A stretch of 64,000 bases of DNA from Pseudomonas fluorescens HK44 (GTDB taxonomy: Bacteria; Pseudomonadota; Gammaproteobacteria; Pseudomonadales; Pseudomonadaceae), in assembly GCF_000217955.3 (NCBI RefSeq), contig NZ_AFOY02000015.1, positions 806,001-870,000 of the forward strand. Direction: 5' to 3'. Shown here in pieces: positions 37,695-46,630 of the stretch. Below the pieces are notes generated by a model that ran no database searches, was not told the DNA's origin, and worked only from the letters and a program-made list of their open reading frames with translations. Positions within the stretch are counted from its first letter, which is position 1. The number at the start of each line of letters is the position of its first letter. A program made the translations under genes and the position numbers.

Positions 37695-38627
37695 TCACTC
37701 GTCAGGCGCCAGCCAGACAGCCGCATCCTTCCAGGCCCCCTGAGTCACCAGAAACTTGAGGTGGGTGATCAGCAGCGTCTCCCAGCTGGCGGCCAGCCGG
37801 CTGGTGCGACGTCCACGCAACGTCGTCAAGGTCACAGTGGAACGAATGGCGGGACGCTCGATGGAATGGGCGACCAGCTTTTTCTGCGCGATTTCATCCT
37901 GCACCGCCGCGTTGGCCAGGATCGAGTAGCCGAGCCCTGCCTGAACCAGGCGCTTGGTCAGATCCACGCTGTCCACTTCCACTTCGATTTTCAGCCTGAC
38001 GCCATTCTGTACTGCGGTCTGTTCGACCAACCGCCGGTTACTGTGCGGCAGGCTCGGCATAATCAACGGAAGATCCGCCAGTTCATGGATGCGAAACGCA
38101 CGGGCCGGCTCGCCGATGGGGCCGACTACCACCATGGGCTCGCTGAACAGCGGTCGCACTTCAAAGGCTTCAAGCAGCGGCTGGTTGTAGACCACTGCCA
38201 GGTCCACCCGCCCATCCAGTATCCACTCCTGCAGAGAGCTGCTGAGCCCTTCACGGACATGCAACGAGGCCTTGGGCCATAGCTCGCGGAAGCTCCTGAT
38301 CAGTTGCGGGCCGATCACAGCGCCGATTGCCGGGGGAAGACCGATTGCCAGATGCCCACGTTCCTCCTGTGCACTGTTGCGCACGTGATCGGTGGTTTCC
38401 TGCAGGTAGTGGAGCATCATTTCAGCACGCTCCAACAATCGCGCACCGGCAGCCGTCAACTCGACCCCTCGACCATGACGGGTCAGCAAGGTGACATTGA
38501 GTTGATCTTCAAGCTTGGCGATCTGCCGGCTAAGCGCAGGCTGGGCGATATACAGATCGCGCGCTGCACGGCTGAAGCTGCCCGCATGTGCCACCTGAAC
38601 GAACGTGCGCAACTCTCGAATATCCAC
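37695..38627 (-). CDS. LysR-family transcriptional regulator
   Basis: 310 residues from the GTG at 38627, giving the standard start MDIRELRTFVQVAHAGSFSRAA; an ATG five codons earlier overlaps a palindrome and has no ribosome site. Winged HTH at about 1-60 (ALSRQIAKLEDQLNVTLLTRHGRG) and effector domain of the CatR/BenM/NAC-like type. It is divergent from the catabolic operon beginning at about 38.7 kb, so it is its probable activator, responding to the substrate or an intermediate. A LysR-box-like palindrome lies in the short gap. Confidence 0.88.
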   Translation of the reverse strand: MDIRELRTFVQVAHAGSFSRAARDLYIAQPALSRQIAKLEDQLNVTLLTRHGRGVELTAAGARLLERAEMMLHYLQETTDHVRNSAQEERGHLAIGLPPAIGAVIGPQLIRSFRELWPKASLHVREGLSSSLQEWILDGRVDLAVVYNQPLLEAFEVRPLFSEPMVVVGPIGEPARAFRIHELADLPLIMPSLPHSNRRLVEQTAVQNGVRLKIEVEVDSVDLTKRLVQAGLGYSILANAAVQDEIAQKKLVAHSIERPAIRSTVTLTTLRGRRTSRLAASWETLLITHLKFLVTQGAWKDAAVWLAPDE

Positions 38628-38640
38628 GACCCTAAACCCC

Positions 38641-38655
38641 ATGCTTTTAAAGCAT
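38641..38655. promoter_or_regulatory. LysR-box-like palindrome
   Basis: ATGCTTTTAAAGCAT, perfect seven-base arms around one base with T-N11-A spacing, between the divergent LysR gene and the catabolic operon. Confidence 0.5.
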
Positions 38656-38729
38656 AGATTGCTATCAATAAAAGGTTTTTGTCTAGTTTTTTAGGGTTCT
38701 CTATGCTGAGCACAAATAGGAGAACAACA

Positions 38730-38795
38730 ATGAAGAACTCCAAATGCCTGATTTCAGTCATACCGCCCTGCCCACTCTCGACAATTGCATCATGA
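38730..38795 (+). CDS. Possible 21-residue leader peptide
   Basis: The only strong ribosome site in the gap (AGGAG) serves an ATG at 38730. Its frame (MKNSKCLISVIPPC, ending STIAS) stops at TGA overlapping the ATG of the next gene (ATGA at 38792). It may be a translated leader for coupling or the relic of an altered N-terminus of the next gene. No similarity known. Confidence 0.35.
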   Translation: MKNSKCLISVIPPCPLSTIAS

Positions 38796-39388
38796 ACGGC
38801 GCGCTGTTGCTTGCGCTGATGCAACCCCCCTCCTCTCAGGAGGAGGAGTTCAACGACTGGTACGACACCGAGCACTTCCCACAGCGCCTAGTGCTGCCGG
38901 GCTTTCTCGACGGCCAGCGTTGGGTGTGTAGCGAAGGCTGGCCACGCTATCTGGCGCTCTACGAGCTTGAGAACGAAGACGTGTTGAATACTGCGCAGTA
39001 CCTGAGTGTATCGGGCGCACGCTCCACACCATGGAGCCGTCGCATCTTGCCCAGAACCGTCGGTCGTCAGCGGATCGTACTCAGGACCTGCGCCGAAGCG
39101 CGCCGGCCAGGCCAGGCCGCCTCCCTCCTGTTGATGAGTTGGAACATGCCCGCTCACGTCGACATGGAAAGCTTCATCAGCACCGTTGACGCCCAGATCA
39201 ACACGATAGCTGGCGTATTAACGCTGCAGTGGGGTGAAAACCTGGCGCCCCCGGTTGACCGGGGACGCAGCCTGTTTCTGATTGCGACCTTCGACTACTG
39301 CATTCAGTCAAGTGCTCTGGATGCCATGCGGCGACCACTCAATGTCGGTTGTACGCATTTCAATCTCTACCTCCCCTACTGCCGTTGA
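38792..39388 (+). CDS. Dimeric alpha/beta-barrel (EthD/stress-responsive-like) protein
   Basis: 198 residues from the ATG at 38792, coupled to the leader frame; a longer start at 38744 is in frame but has no ribosome site. ALLLALMQPPSSQEEEFNDWYDTEHFPQRLVLPGFLDGQRW is the classic ferredoxin-like start of EthD-type proteins; a second such module covers roughly 100-198. Small enzymes or accessory proteins of this fold often act in degradation of cyclic compounds (decarboxylases, lactone isomerases). First conserved gene of the operon; function not known. Confidence 0.72.
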   Translation: MNGALLLALMQPPSSQEEEFNDWYDTEHFPQRLVLPGFLDGQRWVCSEGWPRYLALYELENEDVLNTAQYLSVSGARSTPWSRRILPRTVGRQRIVLRTCAEARRPGQAASLLLMSWNMPAHVDMESFISTVDAQINTIAGVLTLQWGENLAPPVDRGRSLFLIATFDYCIQSSALDAMRRPLNVGCTHFNLYLPYCR

Positions 39389-39462
39389 TCGCCTGGAGAG
39401 CCATCCGAACAACATGTGCCTGCATACAAAAATAATGACGCCCACCGGGGCGAGGATTATCT

Positions 39463-40788
39463 ATGAAACATTTGAAGAAGCTGCATGTACAAGTACTGGT
39501 CGCGCTGGTAGCGGCCGTGTTGCTGGGGCTACTGGCACCCACTTGGGCGATCGCCATGAAACCCCTCGGCCAGGCATTTATCGCTCTGCTGAAGATGATG
39601 CTTGCGCCCATCGTGTTTTTCACACTGGTGCACGGCCTCGCACACGTCAAGGACATGCGCAAGCTGGGTCGTCTGGGCATGAAATCCCTGCTGTACTTTG
39701 AAGTGGTCAGTACCTTGGGGATGGTCGTCGGTCTGGTGTTGGTCAACCTGATTCAGCCCGGTGCCGGGTTGCATGCTGGCAACCTCAACGAATCGGCAGA
39801 AGCCATCAAGGCTACAGCGAGTGCCGGCAGTATTTCGGTGATCGATTATCTGCTAGGTCTGATCCCACACACTCTGGTGGACGCCTTTGCCAAGGGTGAC
39901 ATCATCCAGGTGCTGATCATTTCGATGCTGGCTGGGTTGGCGATCAACCGAGTTGCCGGGCCCGATTCGCTGATCGTCAAAGGCATCGAAGAAGCCCAGA
40001 GCGTGTTGTTCAAAATGCTGGGCTTCATCATGAAACTGGCTCCGCTGGGTGCATTCGGTGCCATGGCCGCAGCGGTGGGCAGTTACGGCGGCGCCACGCT
40101 GCTCTACCTGCTGAAGTTGATTGCCGTCTATTACGCAGCCTCGCTGTTTTTCGTGTTCGGGGTGCTGGGTACCATCAGTTGGTCCATCGGCCTGCCGTTC
40201 TGGACTGTCCTGAAAGTAATCCGCGAAGAGGTACTGTTGGTGCTGGGCACTGCCTCTGGTGAAGTCGCGTTCCCGAGACTGCTGGAAAAACTAAAGCGTA
40301 CCGGCTGCGACGAGGTGGTAGTGGGCTTCGTACTGCCTGCTGGCTACAGCTTCAATCTGGACGGCACGTCCATCTATATGGCCGTCGCCATCGGTTTCAT
40401 TGCCCAGGCCACCGACACGCCGTTCTCGATCTGGCAGCAGATCGGACTGCTGGCGATTCTCAGCCTGACCTCAAAGGGCGGGACCACGGTGGCCGGCGGC
40501 GCCTTCATCAAGCTGGCAGCTACCCTGCAATCGGTGCAAAGCCTGCCCTTGGGTGGCTTGGGCCTGTTGTTTGGTATTGACCGGATGATGGCCACGGCAA
40601 CCGCCCTGGTGAACATCGTCGGCAACACCATTGCCGTGTACGCCATCGCTCGCTGGGAAGGCGCCTTCGATGTCGACGCATTCAAACGCGAGACTGGACG
40701 CAGCGCCGGTAAGTGCCTGCTACGTGCACCGTCCGAGACTGCCGTACCACCCTGCGCAGATCGCCAACTCCATTCTCAGAATCTTTGA
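39463..40788 (+). CDS. Dicarboxylate/amino acid:cation symporter (DctA/GltP family)
   Basis: 441 residues with about eight membrane helices and two re-entrant hairpins of the sodium/proton:dicarboxylate symporter fold. Seen: PLGQAFIALLKMMLAPIVFFTLVHG (family signature), GTASGEVAFPRLLEKLK, SFNLDGTSIYMAVAIGFIAQ and DRMMATATALVNIVGN, where the NxxG region and conserved Asp take part in cation and carboxylate binding. The SerSer-rich hairpin is SKGGTTVAGGAF. Second main gene of the operon, with a GAGGA site; it likely imports the carboxylate substrate. The C-terminus is longer than in DctA, by about 25 residues, of uncertain value. Confidence 0.92.
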   Translation: MKHLKKLHVQVLVALVAAVLLGLLAPTWAIAMKPLGQAFIALLKMMLAPIVFFTLVHGLAHVKDMRKLGRLGMKSLLYFEVVSTLGMVVGLVLVNLIQPGAGLHAGNLNESAEAIKATASAGSISVIDYLLGLIPHTLVDAFAKGDIIQVLIISMLAGLAINRVAGPDSLIVKGIEEAQSVLFKMLGFIMKLAPLGAFGAMAAAVGSYGGATLLYLLKLIAVYYAASLFFVFGVLGTISWSIGLPFWTVLKVIREEVLLVLGTASGEVAFPRLLEKLKRTGCDEVVVGFVLPAGYSFNLDGTSIYMAVAIGFIAQATDTPFSIWQQIGLLAILSLTSKGGTTVAGGAFIKLAATLQSVQSLPLGGLGLLFGIDRMMATATALVNIVGNTIAVYAIARWEGAFDVDAFKRETGRSAGKCLLRAPSETAVPPCADRQLHSQNL

Positions 40789-40802
40789 TCAGGAATCCGA
40801 CC

Positions 40803-41363
40803 ATGAATCGTTTGAAAGCGATAGACCCCGACCATCTGAATCAAGCCCAGCGAGTTATCTACGACGCCATCGCGACCGGCCCGCGAAAAGGCGTGCGTGG
40901 GCCACTCGCCATCTGGCTACACCGCCCGGAGCTGGCCCAGTGCGCACAAAGCCTTGGTCGTTACTGCCGTTACGACAGTAGCCTGGAGCCCCGCCTTTCG
41001 GAGCTGGCCATCCTGCTGCTCGGCCGCCACTGGCTGGCCGAGTACGAGTGGGCCGCCCATAAGCCGTTTGCCCTGGAGGCCGGCCTGTCCCCTGCCGTGA
41101 TCGATGCTATTCGCGATGACCGGCAACCGGCTTTCGAGCACGAAGACGAAGCCCTGGTGTACGCCTTCATCCGCCAGTTGCATGACACACGCCAGGTCGA
41201 CGACCACCTGTACCAGGACATCAGCCGCGTACTGGGCGAAACCGCCGTGGTCGATCTGGTAGGCATCGCCGGCTACTACACGCTGATTTCCATGACCATC
41301 AAGGTGTTCGAGGTGCCGCCACCGGTTGGTGTGGCCCCTGAACTTCCCACCCGTCTTTCCTGA
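40803..41363 (+). CDS. Carboxymuconolactone decarboxylase family protein
   Basis: 186 residues from the ATG at 40803 (AGGAA upstream), the start MNRLKAIDPDHLNQAQRVIYDAI being typical. The AhpD-like helical fold shows in LSELAILLLGRHWLAEYEWAAHKPFALEAGL and VVDLVGIAGYYTLISMTIKVFE. The usual redox CxxC is absent, so it is of the decarboxylase-like and not the peroxidase-like branch. In the operon it follows the symporter by 14 bases and precedes the SDR gene by ten. Inference: a ring-intermediate decarboxylation or isomerisation. Confidence 0.85.
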   Translation: MNRLKAIDPDHLNQAQRVIYDAIATGPRKGVRGPLAIWLHRPELAQCAQSLGRYCRYDSSLEPRLSELAILLLGRHWLAEYEWAAHKPFALEAGLSPAVIDAIRDDRQPAFEHEDEALVYAFIRQLHDTRQVDDHLYQDISRVLGETAVVDLVGIAGYYTLISMTIKVFEVPPPVGVAPELPTRLS

Positions 41364-41373
41364 GGATGCAAGC

Positions 41374-42192
41374 ATGACTGAACTGAATACTTCGAACACC
41401 CGCCTGCAAGGTAAGGTTGCCATAGTCACTGGCGCCGGCTGCGTAGGGCCTGGCTGGGGCAACGGTCGCGCCGTGGCGGTACTGTTCGCCCAGGCCGGCG
41501 CCAAAATCTTTGCGGTCGACAAGAACCTTGATGCCATGGAGGAAACCATCCGCCGCATCAAGGACATCGGAGGGGACGTCGTGTCGTTCGCCTGCGATGT
41601 CACCAACGGTGAATCCGTCGCCGCGATGGTTGCTACCTGCAAGGAGACCTACGGGCAGGTGGATATTCTGGTCAATAACGTTGGTGGCTCTTCAGCCGGC
41701 GGTGCCGTGGCGCTGGACGAGGACAAGTGGGACGCGCAGATCGCCTTGAACCTCAAGAGCGTATACCTGACTTGCAAGCATGTGCTGCCCATCATGGAAG
41801 CTCAGGGCAGTGGCTCGATCATCAACACCGCCTCGACTTCCGGCATCCGCTGGACCGGTTCGGCCCAGGTGGCCTATGCCGCCAGCAAGGCCGGTGTGAT
41901 TCAGCTATCGCGAGTGACAGCGGTCGAATACGCCAAGAAAGGCATCCGCGTGAACACTGTCGTCCCCGGCCAATTGCACACCCCGATGGTGGAAGTACGC
42001 CTGGCCGGACAACGTACCGGCGGTGACATCGACAAGCTGCTCGATAGCCGCCTGGCACGAATTCCCCTGGGCTTCATGGGCGATGGCCGGGATACCGCCA
42101 ACGCGGCGCTATTTCTGGCCAGCGATGAATCCCGTTTCGTTACCGGTACCGAAATCGTCGTCGACGGCGGCATGACCGCCCGCTGCGACTGA
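41374..42192 (+). CDS. SDR family oxidoreductase
   Basis: 272 residues from the ATG at 41374 (TGAGG upstream). Cofactor motif TGAGCVGPGWGNG is unusually extended, with an insertion in the GxxxGxG loop; then NNVGGSSAGG, catalytic Ser in NTASTSGIRW and Tyr-Lys in YAASKAG, ending VVDGGMTARCD. SDRs with this long glycine loop (TGAG..GPGWGNG) act on small hydroxy or keto intermediates in various degradation clusters. Fits a step between the decarboxylase-like protein and the amidohydrolase. Confidence 0.88.
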   Translation: MTELNTSNTRLQGKVAIVTGAGCVGPGWGNGRAVAVLFAQAGAKIFAVDKNLDAMEETIRRIKDIGGDVVSFACDVTNGESVAAMVATCKETYGQVDILVNNVGGSSAGGAVALDEDKWDAQIALNLKSVYLTCKHVLPIMEAQGSGSIINTASTSGIRWTGSAQVAYAASKAGVIQLSRVTAVEYAKKGIRVNTVVPGQLHTPMVEVRLAGQRTGGDIDKLLDSRLARIPLGFMGDGRDTANAALFLASDESRFVTGTEIVVDGGMTARCD

Positions 42193-42239
42193 CCTGCACG
42201 CCCGGCCTTCATTGGCAGGGCTTTTCCTGATTCGAGCTG

Positions 42240-43070
42240 ATGATCATGCACACACTCCTTCCAGCAGGCGCGTGGGACTGCCATACCCACATCTACGGTC
42301 CGTGGGATCAATTCCCGCTGCCGGCCAACGCCGCCTACCACCCTGCGCCCGCGCCGTTCGAGGCGTTGCTTGAACTGCATCGAAGCCTGGGCATCGAACA
42401 CGGGGTGCTGGTACAGGCCGCGCCTTATGGCACCGACCATTGCGCCATCCTCTCTGCCATTGCCGCCAGCAAAGGGCGGTATCGTGGCATTGGGTTGATC
42501 GACGACACCACCACCGATGATCAGCTCCAGGCGCTGCATGAGGGTGGACTGCGAGGCATCCGTTTCAACTTGATGGGACATCTTCCCGGCAACCGTGACC
42601 CGGAGTATCTGCGCCGACTTGCCGAACGCGTCGCCCCCTTGGGCTGGCACGTACTCCTGCACGGTGAAACTGACGTTCTGCTGCCCGTGCTCGACGCCTG
42701 GAAAACCTTGCGCACGCCACTGATCATCGACCATATGGCGCGCCTGGATCTGAGCAAGCCGGTCGAAGAGGCTCCGCTCAAGGCACTGGAACAGCATCTG
42801 AAACGACCGGACCGCTGGATCAAGGTGTCGGGCATCGACCGCGCAATGCAAGGCGCAGCAGGTCCTTGGCCACAAGGCCTGTCCTGGGTTCGGCGTTTCC
42901 TCGAATGCGCTCCGGACAGGACGATCTGGGGTTCTGACTGGCCACATCCGAACGTCAAGGGCGATGTACCCGACGACGCCCTGTTGCTGGACTTCGTGCT
43001 CCAGACCTGTGCCGACCCAACGGTAGCGCAGGCGGTTCTGGTTACCAATCCAAACACCCTGTATCGCTGA
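42240..43070 (+). CDS. Amidohydrolase family protein (LigI-like lactonase)
   Basis: 276 residues of the amidohydrolase_2 TIM-barrel type. The metal/substrate residues are DCHTHIYG (near 15), GIRFNLMGH, the barrel His in LLHGETDVLL and IIDHMARLD, and the active-site Asp in WGSDWPHPN (near 240). Known relatives are 2-pyrone-4,6-dicarboxylate lactonase LigI and D-galactarolactone isomerase, which hydrolyse or isomerise lactones of dicarboxylic acids. Downstream of the SDR and upstream of an SMP-30 lactonase, it fits lactone opening. A second ATG two codons on (42246) is equally likely. Confidence 0.87.
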   Translation: MIMHTLLPAGAWDCHTHIYGPWDQFPLPANAAYHPAPAPFEALLELHRSLGIEHGVLVQAAPYGTDHCAILSAIAASKGRYRGIGLIDDTTTDDQLQALHEGGLRGIRFNLMGHLPGNRDPEYLRRLAERVAPLGWHVLLHGETDVLLPVLDAWKTLRTPLIIDHMARLDLSKPVEEAPLKALEQHLKRPDRWIKVSGIDRAMQGAAGPWPQGLSWVRRFLECAPDRTIWGSDWPHPNVKGDVPDDALLLDFVLQTCADPTVAQAVLVTNPNTLYR

Positions 43071-43095
43071 AGCCCACCTTCTGGAGAAACTGCCC

Positions 43096-44037
43096 GTGCC
43101 CGACTTTCCCTGGCAACCCAGCCTGCGAACCCCCGACCCCGCCGTCCGCGAACTCGACCCGCGTTTCAGCCATTATCGGCTGGCGCATGCCAAGGTTGAG
43201 CGCGTCGCGGGCGGCCTGCGTTGGGCCGAAGGGCCGGTGTGGTTCGGTGACGCTCGCCATGTGCTGTTCACGGACTTGCCCAACGACCGGATCCTCAAGT
43301 GGGACGAACAAAGCGGCGCGCTCAGTGTGTTCCGCTACCCTTCGGACCAGGCCAATGGCATGACACGCGACCGCCAGGGCCGCCTGATCGTCTGCGAACA
43401 CGGAGGCCGCAGGGTCACCCGTACCGAATACGACGGCAGCCAGACGGTGCTAGCCAACCATTTCAAGGGGCTGCCGCTCAACTCCCCCAATGATGTGGTG
43501 GTTAAGTCCGACGACTCCATCTGGTTCACCGACCCACCTTTCGGGTTGGCAAGCGATTACATGGGGCAAAAGGGTTGCGCGCAACTCCCTGCCAACATCT
43601 ATCGCATCGACCCGCTCAGTGGCGAGTTGAGCTGTGTCGCAGAAGACGTGCAAGGGCCCAACGGACTGGCATTTTCACCGGACGAAAAAATCCTGTACGT
43701 CGTCGAATCCCGCGCGCGGCCTCGCACCATCAAGACCTTCAACGTCACCGAAGGCCAGGTACTCGATGCCGGAAAAGTGCTGATCGATGCCGGCGTCGGC
43801 ACGCCGGACGGCTTTCGTATCGATGTAGATGGCAACCTCTGGTGTGGCTGGGGTACCGGCGAGGCTGGCCTGGACGGTGTGCGCATATTCGCCCCGGACG
43901 GCACCGCCATCGGTCATATCGACTTACCGGAGCGCTGCGCCAACTTGTGCTTCGGTGGCCCCAAGCGCAACCGACTGCTGATGGCTTCTACGACCTCACT
44001 TTATTCGCTTTACGTGAATACCCACGGAGCCACCTGA
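43096..44037 (+). CDS. SMP-30/gluconolactonase/LRE family lactonase
   Basis: 313 residues of the six-bladed propeller SMP-30 family. Seen: GGLRWAEGPVWF (metal-ligand Glu), LPLNSPNDVVVKSDDSIWFTDPPFG (Asn and Asp ligands) and VQGPNGLAFSPDEKILYVVES (Asn). Ligands for one divalent metal are therefore complete. Known: hydrolysis of sugar lactones and other lactones. Start is a GTG with GGAGAAA upstream, 25 bases after the amidohydrolase. Probably acts with it on a lactone intermediate. Confidence 0.93.
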   Translation: MPDFPWQPSLRTPDPAVRELDPRFSHYRLAHAKVERVAGGLRWAEGPVWFGDARHVLFTDLPNDRILKWDEQSGALSVFRYPSDQANGMTRDRQGRLIVCEHGGRRVTRTEYDGSQTVLANHFKGLPLNSPNDVVVKSDDSIWFTDPPFGLASDYMGQKGCAQLPANIYRIDPLSGELSCVAEDVQGPNGLAFSPDEKILYVVESRARPRTIKTFNVTEGQVLDAGKVLIDAGVGTPDGFRIDVDGNLWCGWGTGEAGLDGVRIFAPDGTAIGHIDLPERCANLCFGGPKRNRLLMASTTSLYSLYVNTHGAT

Positions 44038-44084
44038 GACGTGTCGACCGTTGATCTGCAACCCCCCAAAAAAAAGGTACAGTC

Positions 44085-44876
44085 GTGAAAAAAACAACAA
44101 AAGCGTCGCTTATGGTATCCGCAGGCCTCAGCAGTCTGCTTGTCGTCAGCTCCCAACTGCAGGCAGCCGAGTTGCACATCATTGCCACCGGCGCACTCAG
44201 GGGTGCCATGCAACACCTGCAGCCAGCCTACGAGAAAGCCAGCGGCAACAAGCTGCTGATCAGTTGGGGCCCATCGATGGGCGAGTCGCCAGATTCGATC
44301 CCTCAGCGGGTGTTGCACAAAGAGCCCATGGATTTGGCGATCATGGCCGCCGAAACACTGGACCAACTCTCAGGTACTGGCTCATTCGAAATGGCCACTC
44401 GTACCCAGATTGCCTCCTCTCGGATCGGAGTTGGCGTACCCAAGGGCCAGCCAAAGCCTGATGTTTCATCGGTGGATGCTCTGCGTCAGTCGCTCCTGAA
44501 CGCCAAGCGGGTCGCGTATTCGCAAGGCGCCAGCGGCGTCTACATCTCGACGACCCTGTTCAATGAGCTCGGCATCAGCGAACAGATGAAATCGAAAAGT
44601 GTCGTGATCGAAGGCAAGGAACTGGTAGGGACAGCCTTGGCTCGCGGCGATGCCGAACTGGGTATGCAGCAAGTCAGCGAGTTGAAAGTGACCCCCGGTG
44701 TCGACTTCGTCGGCCCGCTACCCGACAAGGTACAAAAGATCAGCCTGTTCACGGCAGTGGTGGCCAAACAATCGACTCAATCGGCCGCAGCCAAATCCTT
44801 CATCGAATACCTGACCAGTAAGCCGGCCATTCAGTTGCTTGAAGAGAGCGGCCTGGAACCCGGCAAGACCCTTTGA
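44085..44876 (+). CDS. Periplasmic substrate-binding protein (ModA-like, type 2)
   Basis: 263 residues with a signal peptide (about 1-28, ending LQAAE). The start of the mature protein, LHIIATGALRGAMQHLQPAYEKASGNKL, and GPSMGESPDSIPQRVL follow the ModA/PBP2 fold. No permease or ATPase gene lies beside it, so it may act alone, or with MFS/symporter, or as a sensor. GTG start at 44085 with AAAGG upstream. In the operon it falls between the SMP-30 gene and the second alpha/beta-hydrolase. Confidence 0.83.
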   Translation: MKKTTKASLMVSAGLSSLLVVSSQLQAAELHIIATGALRGAMQHLQPAYEKASGNKLLISWGPSMGESPDSIPQRVLHKEPMDLAIMAAETLDQLSGTGSFEMATRTQIASSRIGVGVPKGQPKPDVSSVDALRQSLLNAKRVAYSQGASGVYISTTLFNELGISEQMKSKSVVIEGKELVGTALARGDAELGMQQVSELKVTPGVDFVGPLPDKVQKISLFTAVVAKQSTQSAAAKSFIEYLTSKPAIQLLEESGLEPGKTL

Positions 44877-44903
44877 TTTTTTCAACAACACCGGAGAATA
44901 ACA

Positions 44904-45791
44904 ATGAAAAAATTCGCATTGAACCTCTGCGCGGCGGCCATGCTGACAGCCTGCGCCAGCGCATTTGCCACCCCAGCCCTGCAACAAGACGTGATCAAGT
45001 ACGACAACGTACAGATCGACGTAACGTCCCAAGGTAAGGGCCCCGTCATTGTCATGCTGCCCTCCCTCGGTCGCTCGGGACGTGACTACGACCAGGTGGC
45101 GGCGGATCTGCAGGCTAAGGGTTTCCGGGTGGTACGCCCTGAACCTCGCGGCATCGGCAAAAGCGTCGGTCCTATGGAAAACCTCTCCGTTCATGATTTT
45201 GCCAAGGACGTCGCCGCCGTCGTCGAGCATGAAAAGTCTGGGCCTGTGGTGGTAGTCGGTCATGCCTGGGGCAACTTCCCGGCGCGTCAGCTGGCCGCTG
45301 ATCGTCCAGACCTGGTACGCGGTGTTGTGTTGGCTGCCGCTTCGGCTGGCAAGGTACCACCAGGTTCGACAGAAAAGCCCATCGGTCCGGAAATGCGCAA
45401 GGCCATCGATGGTGCCGGCGACCTGTCCCTGCCCAAGGAGCAGCGCCTGATCTACCTCAAGCAAGCGTTCTTTGCGCTGGGCAATGATCCGACTGGCTGG
45501 CTCGACGGCTGGCACGAAGCGACGCACGAAGCTGAATCCCATGCGCGCAACACCACTCCGGTGGACGACTATTTTGCCGCTGGCAAGGCGCCGATTCTTG
45601 ACCTGCAGGGCGAGGCCGACGCTGTTGCGCCTCGCCGCTTCTCGCAGGTACTGAAGAACATGCTCGGGGACCGGGTTTCGGTGGTCGTACTGAAAAATGC
45701 CGGCCACGCCATGGCTCCCGAACAACCTCAAGCCATGGCGGATGCAATCGCTTCCTTTGCCAGCAAGACCTACGACCTGAAAACCGAATAA
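44904..45791 (+). CDS. Secreted alpha/beta-hydrolase-fold protein without nucleophile serine (copy 2)
   Basis: 295 residues, strongly similar to the protein at 36735 throughout: IVMLPSLGRSGRDYDQVAADL, VVRPEPRGIGKSVGPMENLSVHDFAKDV, elbow VVVGHAWGNFPARQLA, acid-loop LDLQGEADAVA and GHAMAPEQPQAM. Signal peptide about 1-22, ending ASAFA. The elbow nucleophile is again Ala. The change in both copies implies it is ancestral and not a random loss. The two copies lie at the two ends of a 7.3-kb cluster, suggesting duplication around it. The acid (Asp in DLQGEAD) and His remain. Confidence 0.87.
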   Translation: MKKFALNLCAAAMLTACASAFATPALQQDVIKYDNVQIDVTSQGKGPVIVMLPSLGRSGRDYDQVAADLQAKGFRVVRPEPRGIGKSVGPMENLSVHDFAKDVAAVVEHEKSGPVVVVGHAWGNFPARQLAADRPDLVRGVVLAAASAGKVPPGSTEKPIGPEMRKAIDGAGDLSLPKEQRLIYLKQAFFALGNDPTGWLDGWHEATHEAESHARNTTPVDDYFAAGKAPILDLQGEADAVAPRRFSQVLKNMLGDRVSVVVLKNAGHAMAPEQPQAMADAIASFASKTYDLKTE

Positions 45792-45855
45792 CCCATACCA
45801 ACAACCAGGCGCGGCGCCGTTCAAGGCGCGCGCCTGATCATCCTTCAGGACTACC

Positions 45856-46630
45856 GTGACAATATCCGCGTGCCCGCAACCCAAGAAATGGCCTGAGCCG
45901 ATCAGAGCCCTGGCGCACAAGAACTTTCAAATCTATTTTCTCGGTCAAGGCGTCTCCACACTGGGCAAGTGGATGCAACAGGTCGCCCTGGCCTGGCTAG
46001 CCTATCACCTGAGCGGTTCGGCAGTGCTCCTGGGCACCATCACTTTTCTGGCCCTGCTGCCGCAATTGATCCTTGGACCTGTGGCCGGTGCCTGGATGGA
46101 CCGTCATGACAAACGAAAGCTGTTGATGCTGGTCCAGATCCTTTTATCTGTGCAATCGGCGAGCATGGCAGCGCTGACCTGGCTGCACTGGATGAGCAGC
46201 GAAATCATCGTGCTCATGGCTCTGTTGCTGGGCCTGTTGAACGCAGTTGAAACGCCGTTGCGCCAAGCCCTGATCGGCAACTTTGTCGACGACCGCAGCG
46301 ACCTGCCAAATGCACTCGTTTTGAACTCAACGCTGATCAACGCTTCGCGCTTCGTCGGCCCGCCGCTGGCTGGGTGGCTGATACATTGGAGTGGTGAGTT
46401 CAGCTGTTTCCTGCTCAACTCCCTTGCCTTTGCTGCGCTTCTGCTCGGCTTACTGAGAGTCAAAAGCCCCTCCTCCCGAAGAGCTCTGGGATCGACCCAG
46501 GAGATTTTCCGAGAGGGTCTTGGATATCTCTGGAACACACACAGTGTTCGCCAGGTTTTGCTCAGCGTGGTAACGGTCAATCTTCTAGCGTCTTGCTACA
46601 GCGTCCTGTTACCCATTTTGGCCAAATTAG
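45856..46630 (+). pseudogene. MFS exporter (EntS-like), truncated by a group II intron
   Basis: GTG start with CAGGA upstream. About 258 residues match the EntS/MFS-3 family of exporters (HKNFQIYFLGQGVSTLGKWMQQVALAWLAYHLSGSA, GPVAGAWMDRHDKRKLLM, TPLRQALIGNFVDDRSDLPNALVLNS). At LLPILAK the coding similarity ends and the reading continues a few codons into intron DNA to a stop at 46656. A full-length member has about 400 residues, so the last third is missing, and no remainder was found on the far side of the intron. Confidence 0.8.
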
